This document shows positions 6,479 through 13,429 of a DNA stretch of 13,695 nucleotides, piece by piece; position 1 is the stretch's first letter; each line of letters begins with the position of its first letter. The notes below the pieces were generated by a model. The model saw only the letters and a program-made list of their open reading frames with translations. It had not been told where the DNA came from and made no database searches. This DNA is from Lentisphaerota bacterium (GTDB lineage Bacteria; Verrucomicrobiota; Kiritimatiellia; RFP12; UBA1067): positions 1 through 13,695 of the forward strand of contig SUVZ01000055.1 in the NCBI GenBank assembly GCA_015061765.1, read 5' to 3'. The position numbers were made by a program, and so were the translations under genes.

Positions 6479-7353
6479 AGGTGATTGTCGATCCAATAGT
6501 CTATGAGGACGGCGCGGAGAGACGTTCTCTCGATTTGCGTCAGGACGGAATCGCATGCATTCCGCTCCTTGGATTGAGCAACTTCCAGTCGGTGCGCGCA
6601 GGGACGCAGGAGCATATCCATCCCGGATGTGTTGAGATATCGCTGTGTCTTCGCGGAAATCTCATGTTTGAGTCGTTTGGAATGGAATACCCGTTTTTGC
6701 CGGGAACCGTATTTGTCTCGCAGCCGGACGAACCGCACCGCATGCGGAACAATCCGAAAGGACTCATGCTAAGTCGGATACTGTTCGAGATTCCACGTAA
6801 CGGGGAAACCATTCTTGATCTACCACCGTCCGAAAGCAAATGGCTCTCCAATGCGCTGACACATTTTCCAATGCGTCTTTTCCCTGCAACTGAGCGCGTA
6901 AAATCCGCATTTGACCATCTGTTCACGGTTTATGACACTGAAAGGCGTCGCACGGTTTCGCGTCGGTTGAAGATGAAGGCGGCGACACTCGAACTTCTCC
7001 TTTCCATAGTGGAGGCTCCTTTTGCGGTCGCTGTGGGGAAGGGGAAACCCAATCCTAAGGTTAACGCAGTCATTGAGCGGATTCGGAACGAGCCTGTTGG
7101 CGAGTATCCTGTTGAAAGGCTTGCTCGAGAGGTGGGACTGTCGACCGTAGCATTTTTCGATGCTTTTAAGCGTGCGACGGGATTGCCGCCGCATGCGTTC
7201 CTGCTGGATGTGCGTGTGAAGGCGGCAGCGTTTGAACTCGAAAATGCAGGGCTGACCGTCGCGGAGGTGGCCAGGCGCTATCGGTTCTCGTCGCCGCAGC
7301 ATTTTGCCACCGCATTTAAGCGTATCATGGGCAGATCGCCACGTCGACATTAG
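6466..7353 (+). CDS. AraC-family transcriptional regulator (cupin + AraC HTH)
   Basis: 295 residues. A cupin sensor domain starts around residue 45 with the histidine-rich GTQEHIHPGCVEISLCLRG (46-64), continuing through LPGTVFVSQPDEPHRM (78-93). The C-terminal DNA-binding domain has helix-turn-helix units at about 214-242 (YPVERLAREVGLSTVAFFDAF) and 264-292 (VAEVARRYRFSSPQHFATAF, ending in MGRSP). It lies 97 bp upstream of the symporter gene on the same strand and is the best candidate for the local activator of the transporter-lyase-hydrolase cluster. It is clearly different from the - strand AraC protein, so the locus may answer to two signals. The inducer is not predictable from sequence; a sugar or sugar acid is expected for this type. 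Confidence 0.88.
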   Translation: MERMKVIVDPIVYEDGAERRSLDLRQDGIACIPLLGLSNFQSVRAGTQEHIHPGCVEISLCLRGNLMFESFGMEYPFLPGTVFVSQPDEPHRMRNNPKGLMLSRILFEIPRNGETILDLPPSESKWLSNALTHFPMRLFPATERVKSAFDHLFTVYDTERRRTVSRRLKMKAATLELLLSIVEAPFAVAVGKGKPNPKVNAVIERIRNEPVGEYPVERLAREVGLSTVAFFDAFKRATGLPPHAFLLDVRVKAAAFELENAGLTVAEVARRYRFSSPQHFATAFKRIMGRSPRRH

Positions 7354-7418
7354 TTCGATATTTTATTATATATTTTTATGTACGTTATATGCGGCTGTGC
7401 ATTGGTATAATGTGTCGC
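7354..7418 (+). promoter_or_regulatory. Promoter of the symporter-lyase-hydrolase cluster
   Basis: TGGTATAAT (hexamer 7406-7411) is followed by GTGTCGC. Upstream, 7357-7390 is a very AT-rich tract (ATTTTATTATATATTTTTAT) that could act as an UP element or activator site; no good -35 hexamer is seen, which is typical of activator-dependent promoters. Transcription is predicted to begin at about 7418-7419. Confidence 0.55.
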
Positions 7419-7442
7419 ATGAAAAATCACCGTCTGGTGTAG
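7419..7442 (+). CDS. Possible 7-codon leaderless leader peptide before the symporter
   Basis: An ATG sits exactly 7 nt after the -10 hexamer, the same position as the real starts of deoA and the - strand araC gene, but it opens only MKNHRLV and a TAG stop. It is in the +1 frame relative to the symporter, whose likely ATG is 9 nt after the stop. It also contains the small hairpin CACC-GTCT-GGTG (7428-7439). Confidence 0.3.
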   Translation: MKNHRLV

Positions 7443-7450
7443 CCGATGAT

Positions 7451-8917
7451 ATGAGTCTGCATTGTCTTGATATGGCCGTGATAACTGCATACCTGCTTGC
7501 GATGGCGGGCATGGGGTTCTGGTTCATGCGCCGCAACAGCTCAAGCGACGCATATTTCCGTGCGGGCGGCAGGTTGCCGTGGTGGGCGGTGTCGTTGTCC
7601 ATATACGCGACAATGTTTTCGTCCATAACGTTCATATCCGTTCCGGCAATGAGTTTCTCCGGAGATATGCGTTACTTTGTCATCTCGTTCGGCATCCTGA
7701 TATTGGCGCCGGTCGTGGTGAGATGGTACCTGCCGTACTTCAGGAAGCTGAACCTCACAAGCGCCTACGAATATCTCGAACGGCGTTTCAACCTGCCGTG
7801 CAGACTCTTCGCATCTGCCGCCTTTTCGCTTTTCATGGTCGCGCGGACAGGCATTGTAGCGTACCTGCCGTCGCTTGCCGTATCCGCCGTGACCGGAATT
7901 GACATCAATGTCGCCATTGTGTCCGTAACGGTGATAACGGTCCTCTATTGTGTTGTTGGCGGAGTGGAAGCCGTCATCTGGAGCGATTTTGTCCAATCGC
8001 TGATCCTGATAGGCTCCACGGCGCTCATTTTAATACTTCTTGTCCGTGGAACGGACGGTGGGCTTTCCGGATTTGTGAAGATGGGAATGGACGCGGACAA
8101 GTTCCGTGTGTTCGATTTCGCCTTTGACTGGACGAAGCCTTGCTTCTGGGTGGTGTTTGCCTCCGGCATGGTGGCAAACCTTGCGTCCTACACGTCAGAT
8201 CAGTGCGTCGTACAGCGGTACATGACCACTCCGGACATCAAAGGTGCGGGCAAGTCCATCATGCTCAACGGTGTTCTTTCGTTCGTCAACTGCATTGTGT
8301 TCTTCATGATGGGCGTTGCGCTGTGGACGTTCTACCGGTCGCATCCGGGTGCGCTTGCCGAAGGCACAAAGCCGGATGCGGTTCTTCCGGTGTTCATCGC
8401 GAAGGAGCTTCCGGTCGGCGTTTCAGGGATTGTATTTGCCGCTCTTGCGGCGGCGACGATGAGTACGATTTCATCCAACCTCAATTCAGCCGCAAGCGCG
8501 GTGACTGTAGATTTCTGGGAAAGGCTTGTGCTGCGCCGGAGGAGAACGGATGCGGAAGTGTGCGATCGCTCCAAACTTCGCTGCGCCAGAATTGTGACAT
8601 TCGCCGTCGGCATTCTCGGCGGCGTGTTCGCGCTTGTTCTCGCAAATGCGGAGGTGGGAAACATCTACGATCAGTTCCAGCGTTTTCTCGGTATGCTTAC
8701 CGGCGGACTCGGATGCCTGTTCTTCATGGGCGTCTTCATGAAGCGGATAAACGGGTTCGGGGCAACATGCGGATTGATCGCGAACTATATGGTCTGCTTC
8801 GGACTTGACGCGGTGAACTGGTCCGGCAGACCGCATACGCTGCTTTTTGGTTTTCTCGGTATGGTGACGTGTCTTATCGTCGCGCCGATTGCAAGTTTGA
8901 AAGGTTCTAAAAAATGA
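7451..8917 (+). CDS. SSS-family sodium/solute symporter, likely for a sugar acid
   Basis: 488 residues with about 13 hydrophobic segments, normal for the solute:sodium symporter family (LeuT fold, inner membrane). Family marks are the first helix MAVITAYLLAMAGMGFWF (8-25) followed by SSDAYFRAGGRLPWW (31-45), GGVEAVIWSDFVQ (170-182), SYTSDQCVVQRYM (246-258) and AALAAATMSTISSNLNSA (330-347), the last carrying the Ser/Thr residues of the Na2 sodium site. ATG 7451 was chosen because it gives the usual short N-terminus; ATG 7472 is an alternative and neither has a clear ribosome site. The frame is open upstream to 7304 but that would run back through the promoter into the araC gene. It overlaps the lyase gene by 4 nt, so the lyase substrate is probably what it imports. 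SSS members of this kind include sialic acid and other sugar-acid carriers; exact substrate not determinable. Confidence 0.9.
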   Translation: MSLHCLDMAVITAYLLAMAGMGFWFMRRNSSSDAYFRAGGRLPWWAVSLSIYATMFSSITFISVPAMSFSGDMRYFVISFGILILAPVVVRWYLPYFRKLNLTSAYEYLERRFNLPCRLFASAAFSLFMVARTGIVAYLPSLAVSAVTGIDINVAIVSVTVITVLYCVVGGVEAVIWSDFVQSLILIGSTALILILLVRGTDGGLSGFVKMGMDADKFRVFDFAFDWTKPCFWVVFASGMVANLASYTSDQCVVQRYMTTPDIKGAGKSIMLNGVLSFVNCIVFFMMGVALWTFYRSHPGALAEGTKPDAVLPVFIAKELPVGVSGIVFAALAAATMSTISSNLNSAASAVTVDFWERLVLRRRRTDAEVCDRSKLRCARIVTFAVGILGGVFALVLANAEVGNIYDQFQRFLGMLTGGLGCLFFMGVFMKRINGFGATCGLIANYMVCFGLDAVNWSGRPHTLLFGFLGMVTCLIVAPIASLKGSKK

Positions 8918-9801
8918 CAAAATCCATGTATGGCGCCTATGCGGCGATGATCACGCCTTTTGACGGGAAAGGACGCTTGAATCTGGAGGCGGTCGATGCG
9001 CTTGTCGAGTACGGTCTTAAGGGTGGGCTGAAGGGCTTCTATCTTACCGGCTCGACCGGAGAAGGGATGCTGCTGACGCTTGAGGAGCGCAAGGAGATAT
9101 ACAAACGCGCGGTAACGGCGGCGAAAGGGCGCTGCAGGCTGATAGCGCAGGTCGGATGTGTGCGTACCGACGATTCGATCGAATTGGCGAAGGCGGCGGC
9201 TGACGCCGGGGTGGATTGGGTGTCCTCCGTGGCTCCTGTGTATTTCGGACAGAACTTTCCCTCTGCGATGCGGCATTACAAGGCGATAAGCGAGGCTACG
9301 GATCTGCCATTTCTCATATACGCTTTCAACAGTGAACTTGTTCCGGACCGTGACGCCAGACTTTTCGATCTCAAGAACGTAAAGGGCATCAAGTATACAG
9401 GGCGGAATTTCTATGTCTGTCAGCGTATCAGGAGAATGCTGGACAAGGAGACGGTGTGGTTCGCCGGTTGCGACGAGCTTCTTCTCTCCGCCCTTGCGCT
9501 TGGCGACACGTTCTCCGGCGGAATAGGACTCAACTACAACATCATCCCTCGCCATTTCTCCAGAATCTGCGAACTGTGCGTCAAGAACGATTTCCGCTCG
9601 GCGGCGAAGTGGCAGGCGGAGGCGAATCGGCTGGTGGATATTGTGGTGGATTCCTTTTCGGACAACTGGAGCGCGTTCAAGGTGCTGATGAAGGCTGTCG
9701 GCATCGATTGCGGCTATTGCCGTGCGCCATACGCCCCGCTCCCCAGGGCGCAGGAGCGTGCCGTTCTTGCCCGCTTTGCCGCTCTCGGAATCAAGCCTTG
9801 A
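8914..9801 (+). CDS. NanA-like 2-keto-3-deoxy sugar acid lyase (DHDPS/NAL superfamily)
   Basis: 295 residues, a class I (Schiff-base) aldolase of the DHDPS superfamily, nearest to N-acetylneuraminate lyase. NAL-type marks are LTGSTGEGMLLTLEER (44-59; Ser47 and Thr48 fall at the E. coli NanA positions), LIAQVGCVRT (76-85), catalytic Tyr136 in LIYAFN, Schiff-base Lys160 and Thr162 in GIKYTG, GCDE (185-188, for GYDE in NanA) and GGIGLNYN (202-209, for GGIGSTYN). The reaction expected is cleavage of a 2-keto-3-deoxy acid to pyruvate plus an aldehyde. Two sugar-contact positions differ from E. coli NanA: Tyr190 to Cys186 and Ser208 to Leu206, suggesting a substrate other than Neu5Ac. The start overlaps the symporter stop as ATGA, with AAGG about 9 nt upstream. 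No nanE, nanK, nagA/B or sialidase is in the window. It could also be a Kdo-, KDG- or other ulosonate aldolase. Confidence 0.88.
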   Translation: MTKSMYGAYAAMITPFDGKGRLNLEAVDALVEYGLKGGLKGFYLTGSTGEGMLLTLEERKEIYKRAVTAAKGRCRLIAQVGCVRTDDSIELAKAAADAGVDWVSSVAPVYFGQNFPSAMRHYKAISEATDLPFLIYAFNSELVPDRDARLFDLKNVKGIKYTGRNFYVCQRIRRMLDKETVWFAGCDELLLSALALGDTFSGGIGLNYNIIPRHFSRICELCVKNDFRSAAKWQAEANRLVDIVVDSFSDNWSAFKVLMKAVGIDCGYCRAPYAPLPRAQERAVLARFAALGIKP

Positions 9802-9817
9802 CAAGGATGAATTGAAT

Positions 9818-12800
9818 ATGAAGGTCTGTCGCATTCACATAAAGTTCACGTTTATAGCCGCCTTGTTGACCGCAGCAGGCTGGGGATTTGCGGATGATGG
9901 ATTGCGTACGGGTTTTGCCGGGCGTCTGCCGCCGGGAAGTGTCAGGCCGCATGGCTGGCTTCTTCGCCAGATGGAGCTTCAGCGTGATGGCTTGACCGGT
10001 CACGCCGAACGGTTGTATGATGACATCGGGCGGAGCGATTGGCTCACGCAGGCGGGGCTCGGCGGTGAATTTGCCTGGGAGCGCGGTCCGTATTATGCAA
10101 AGGGTCTTGTGTCGCTCGCATTTGCTCTGAATGACGACGGATTGAAGGCGAAGGCCGCGCGCTGGGTCGATGCGATTCTCTCAAGCCAGCGCGAGAACGG
10201 GGATTTCGGGCCTAAGAACCGGAACTGGTGGGCGAATATGATAGCATTGTGGATGTTGCGTGACTGGCAGGAGGCCACCGGTGATATGCGCATCATGCCT
10301 TTTCTCGAACGCTATTTTGATTATCAGCGAACGGAGTTTGCGATCTATCCGCTGTCGGCCGAATCGAAATGGGCGCAGGCGCGCGCCGGGGACGAACTGG
10401 ACGTTGTGCTTTGGCTGTACAGAAAAACAAAGGTCGGCAAGTGGCTGGATTTTGCGCGATCCATCGCTTCACAATCCGCTGACTGGGCAACCTATTATCG
10501 TCACGGCGGCGACGGCGTCAAGGATGGTTACCGCTCGCATATCGTGAACTTTATGCAGGGACTGAAAACGCCCGCCCTGCGCTGGCTGCTTGACGGTGAT
10601 GAAGCGAATCGTACGGCCTACAGCTCCGCATTTTCACCCGATGGCTGGCCGATGCGCCGCTGCGGCCGTCCCGACCGGATGCTGAACGGATCTGAGCCGC
10701 TGTCCGACGCAAGCTCGTCTGGCGGCACCGAACTGTGCGCCATCGCCGAGAGGATATTGAGTTCGCATGTCCAGCTGTCGGTCTTCGGCGATGTGGAGGT
10801 CGCCGACGATTTGGAGATGGTGGCGTACAATTCGCTTCCCGCCACGCTCTCCTGCGACGGCAAGGGCGTACGCTACTATCTGATGCTGAACCAGCCTTCC
10901 TGCATAGATAAGGCTCTGCTTTTCGCCAACAACGGTTCTGGTGCGCAAGTGACAGGGGCCGCGTGCCCAGGGCCTCATTCAGGTTTCGGCTGCTGCCGGT
11001 CCAATTTCCATCTTGCGTGGCCAAAGTTCACGGAGACGATGTGGATGGCGAGGGAAGGCGGGCTTGTGGCGGTTGCCTACGGAGACTGCAAGGTTGAAAC
11101 TCCGGTCGCCACGATTGCAGAGAGTGGCGGATATCCGTTCTCCGATCGCGTGAACCTGACGGTTGAGAAAGCACAAGGCGGGATATGGCCGCTTTTCGTC
11201 CGCATTCCGCGATGGTGTTCCGCTCCGGAAGTGCGCGTCAACGGCGAACAGTGTCAACTGGATGCCGTAGGAGGGTTCAGAAAGATTGTGCGAGAGTGGC
11301 GATCGGGTGACAGGGTGACGCTGCATTTCCCATCCGACCCTGTCGCGTCGTTTTGGGCTAACGACGCCGTGTGCATCCGTCGAGGCGCACTGCTTTACGC
11401 ATTTCCGGTGGAGGGTCGTATCCGATTGCTGACGCAGTATCAGGTTCCGTACGAAAAACGCAGGGCTGGAGAACGCGAATCGGCCTTCCCTCGCTGTGAA
11501 ATAGAGGCTACGTCCCCCTGGAACTATGCGCTGGTTATGCACCCCGGCGGTCGTATTCCGGTGATGAAAACGGTTGGCTCTGGAGAATCCATGCGCATCT
11601 GCGTCCGTGCGGTGCAGACAACCTCTTGCGGCTGGGGGTCGATGCGGGCGGATGCGCCAGGCCGTCCGGAAGATCCGCCGCCCAGTCCAGTGTCGGCGCA
11701 TGCGGGATGTCCGCAGTGGCTGACTCTTGCGCCCATTGGCCTGACTCAGACGCGTATCACGCTCTTCCCTTGGATTGAATTTCCCGCAGACGGAAATACG
11801 ACGGTCACTCCGCAGCATCCTCAAACCGTTACCACGCTCGCTTCCGGCTCCCGGCTGTGGGATTTCGGCAAGGATGCATTCGGATGGATAGAGATAGAAA
11901 GCGTCAACGGCGGTGCGTTTGATTTGACGATGGGCGAATTGACGAACGTATGCGGCTGCGTCACCAACGAGTATAAGCGCTCGACCATCCGCGCCGTACG
12001 GGTTTCCGGAACGGCACGCCCTGGACGGCATCGCGTGGAAGTAAAACCGGATTTCCGCAATACGCACGGCCCGGATGAATCGCCGGCGATCCGCCTCGAT
12101 CCTGCACTGGGCACGGTGATGCCGTTTCGCTATGTGCAGGAGATCGCCCTGCCCCCTGGGGCTCGCCTTGTTCGCCATGTTGTGCATTGGCCGATAGATA
12201 TGTCGGCTGCGTCGTTCTCCTGCGATTCTGAGGCGCTGAACCGCGTATGGGACTTCTGCAAATATTCGATTTGGGCCACTAGTTTCGCCGGACTGTATGT
12301 TGATGGAGACCGCGAAAGAATCCCTTACGAGGCCGATGCGTACATAAATCAGCTGGGCCACTACGCGATAGATGCGGATTACAGGATGGGACGGCGCACG
12401 CACGAGTATCTGCTCAAGTTTCCGACATGGCCTACAGAATGGAAACAGCATTCCATTAAGATGGCGTGGGCAGACTGGATGTGGTCGGGCGATGTGCAGT
12501 CCGTTCGCCGCTACTATGACCTGCTCAAAGGGAGGAAACTCCATGCCGGTTTCCCGGTCCGGGAGGACGGATTGATCGTATCGTCCGGTCCGGCAAGGAA
12601 AGGGGATCGGGATATCGTCGATTGGCCGCTTCCGGAAAGGGACAATTTCGAGTTCAAAAAGGTGAATGCCGTGGTCAATGCGTTCTACCATATGAATCTG
12701 CTCGAGCTGGCGGATATGGCGCAGGCGATCGGGTTGAAGGATGAGGCGGCGAAGTTGCGCGCCGACGCGGTTCGGGTGAGCGAGTCATATGAACGTGTGT

Positions 12801-13396
12801 TTTACGATGCTTCAAGAAAAGTGTATGTCGACGGTGAAGGAGCCCGAAACGCGTCTCTCCATGCGAACGCCGCCGCATTGGCATTCGGGCTGGTTCCGCC
12901 TGAACGAAAGGGATTGATCGCGGAGTACCTTGATTCGAGAGGAATGGTGTGCAGCGTGTATTTCGCGCAGTATCTGCTTGAGGCCTATTGCCGTGCCGGA
13001 CGCGCCGATCTGGCAGTCAAGTACATGACCTCGACAGGTCCGCGCAGCTGGTTGGGGATGATGGATTTCGGTTCGACGATTACGCTTGAAGCGTGGAACA
13101 TGAAGGCCAAGCCAAATCAGGACCTCAACCATGCCTGGGGTTCAGCTCCGCTGAATGTCATTTCGCGCTTTATCCTCGGGGTTACGCCTCTCGAATCCGG
13201 ATTCCGCCGGATTTCGGTTTCGCCGCAACTCGGGGGATTGCGTCGTGTCGATGCACGCGTGCCAACGGCGATGGGGGCGGTTGTCATGAGTGTTTCGAAC
13301 GGCAGTCTTACTCTTGAAACCCCGGCGCCGACGCAGGTTGTCTGGGGCGGCAAGACGCATTCCGTCAATGCGGGAAAACATGTGTTTGAGGAGTGA
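9818..13396 (+). CDS. Exported fusion of a GH127-type and a GH78-type glycoside hydrolase
   Basis: 1192 residues in one uninterrupted frame. Residues 1-25 are a signal peptide (FTFIAALLTAAGWGFA, cleavage likely after FA). Residues about 35-650 form a GH127/DUF1680-type domain: LPPGSVRPHGWLLRQ (37-51), WERGPYYAKGL (87-97), GDELDVVLWLY (191-201), TELC (304-307) and GFGCCRSNFHLAWPKF (389-404). Glu305, Cys307, Cys392 and Cys393 match the zinc-bound Glu-Cys-Cys-Cys cluster with the cysteine nucleophile known in beta-L-arabinofuranosidase HypBA1. Residues about 655-1190 form a GH78-type alpha-L-rhamnosidase: beta-sandwich LWDFGKDAFGWIEI (680-693), SCDSEALNRVWDF (801-813), GDRERIPYEADAYINQ (830-845) with Glu833 and Asp840 at the catalytic positions, TLEAWNM (1089-1095) with candidate base Glu1091, and HAWGSAP (1105-1111). 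The start is ATG 9818 with AAGGA 10 nt upstream, 16 nt after the lyase stop; earlier in-frame codons run into the lyase gene. Both active sites look intact, so a bifunctional periplasmic or surface enzyme is expected. Confidence 0.88.
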   Translation: MKVCRIHIKFTFIAALLTAAGWGFADDGLRTGFAGRLPPGSVRPHGWLLRQMELQRDGLTGHAERLYDDIGRSDWLTQAGLGGEFAWERGPYYAKGLVSLAFALNDDGLKAKAARWVDAILSSQRENGDFGPKNRNWWANMIALWMLRDWQEATGDMRIMPFLERYFDYQRTEFAIYPLSAESKWAQARAGDELDVVLWLYRKTKVGKWLDFARSIASQSADWATYYRHGGDGVKDGYRSHIVNFMQGLKTPALRWLLDGDEANRTAYSSAFSPDGWPMRRCGRPDRMLNGSEPLSDASSSGGTELCAIAERILSSHVQLSVFGDVEVADDLEMVAYNSLPATLSCDGKGVRYYLMLNQPSCIDKALLFANNGSGAQVTGAACPGPHSGFGCCRSNFHLAWPKFTETMWMAREGGLVAVAYGDCKVETPVATIAESGGYPFSDRVNLTVEKAQGGIWPLFVRIPRWCSAPEVRVNGEQCQLDAVGGFRKIVREWRSGDRVTLHFPSDPVASFWANDAVCIRRGALLYAFPVEGRIRLLTQYQVPYEKRRAGERESAFPRCEIEATSPWNYALVMHPGGRIPVMKTVGSGESMRICVRAVQTTSCGWGSMRADAPGRPEDPPPSPVSAHAGCPQWLTLAPIGLTQTRITLFPWIEFPADGNTTVTPQHPQTVTTLASGSRLWDFGKDAFGWIEIESVNGGAFDLTMGELTNVCGCVTNEYKRSTIRAVRVSGTARPGRHRVEVKPDFRNTHGPDESPAIRLDPALGTVMPFRYVQEIALPPGARLVRHVVHWPIDMSAASFSCDSEALNRVWDFCKYSIWATSFAGLYVDGDRERIPYEADAYINQLGHYAIDADYRMGRRTHEYLLKFPTWPTEWKQHSIKMAWADWMWSGDVQSVRRYYDLLKGRKLHAGFPVREDGLIVSSGPARKGDRDIVDWPLPERDNFEFKKVNAVVNAFYHMNLLELADMAQAIGLKDEAAKLRADAVRVSESYERVFYDASRKVYVDGEGARNASLHANAAALAFGLVPPERKGLIAEYLDSRGMVCSVYFAQYLLEAYCRAGRADLAVKYMTSTGPRSWLGMMDFGSTITLEAWNMKAKPNQDLNHAWGSAPLNVISRFILGVTPLESGFRRISVSPQLGGLRRVDARVPTAMGAVVMSVSNGSLTLETPAPTQVVWGGKTHSVNAGKHVFEE

Positions 13397-13429
13397 CGGC
13401 TGCCTGGCAGAAGGTATTTCGACAAGTCT

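Noticed and set aside
8914..9801. Dihydrodipicolinate synthase (DapA) for lysine synthesis
   Set aside because: The GSTGE, GCVRT, GIKYTG and GCDE segments follow the NanA pattern, and the gene is overlapped with a sugar-acid type symporter, not with lysine genes.
9722..9817. Upstream extension of the fusion hydrolase to an ATG at 9722
   Set aside because: The extra 32 residues overlap the end of the lyase gene and would place the signal peptide inside the protein.
10979..12691. 570-codon open frame on the - strand
   Set aside because: It is antisense to the GH127-GH78 fusion gene, whose catalytic motifs are intact; no domain recognised in the antisense product.
13400..13410. CTGCC-T-GGCAG inverted repeat between the fusion hydrolase and the GH106-type gene as a terminator
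   Set aside because: The real stem can be only about 4 bp and no T-run follows; read-through into the next hydrolase is more likely.
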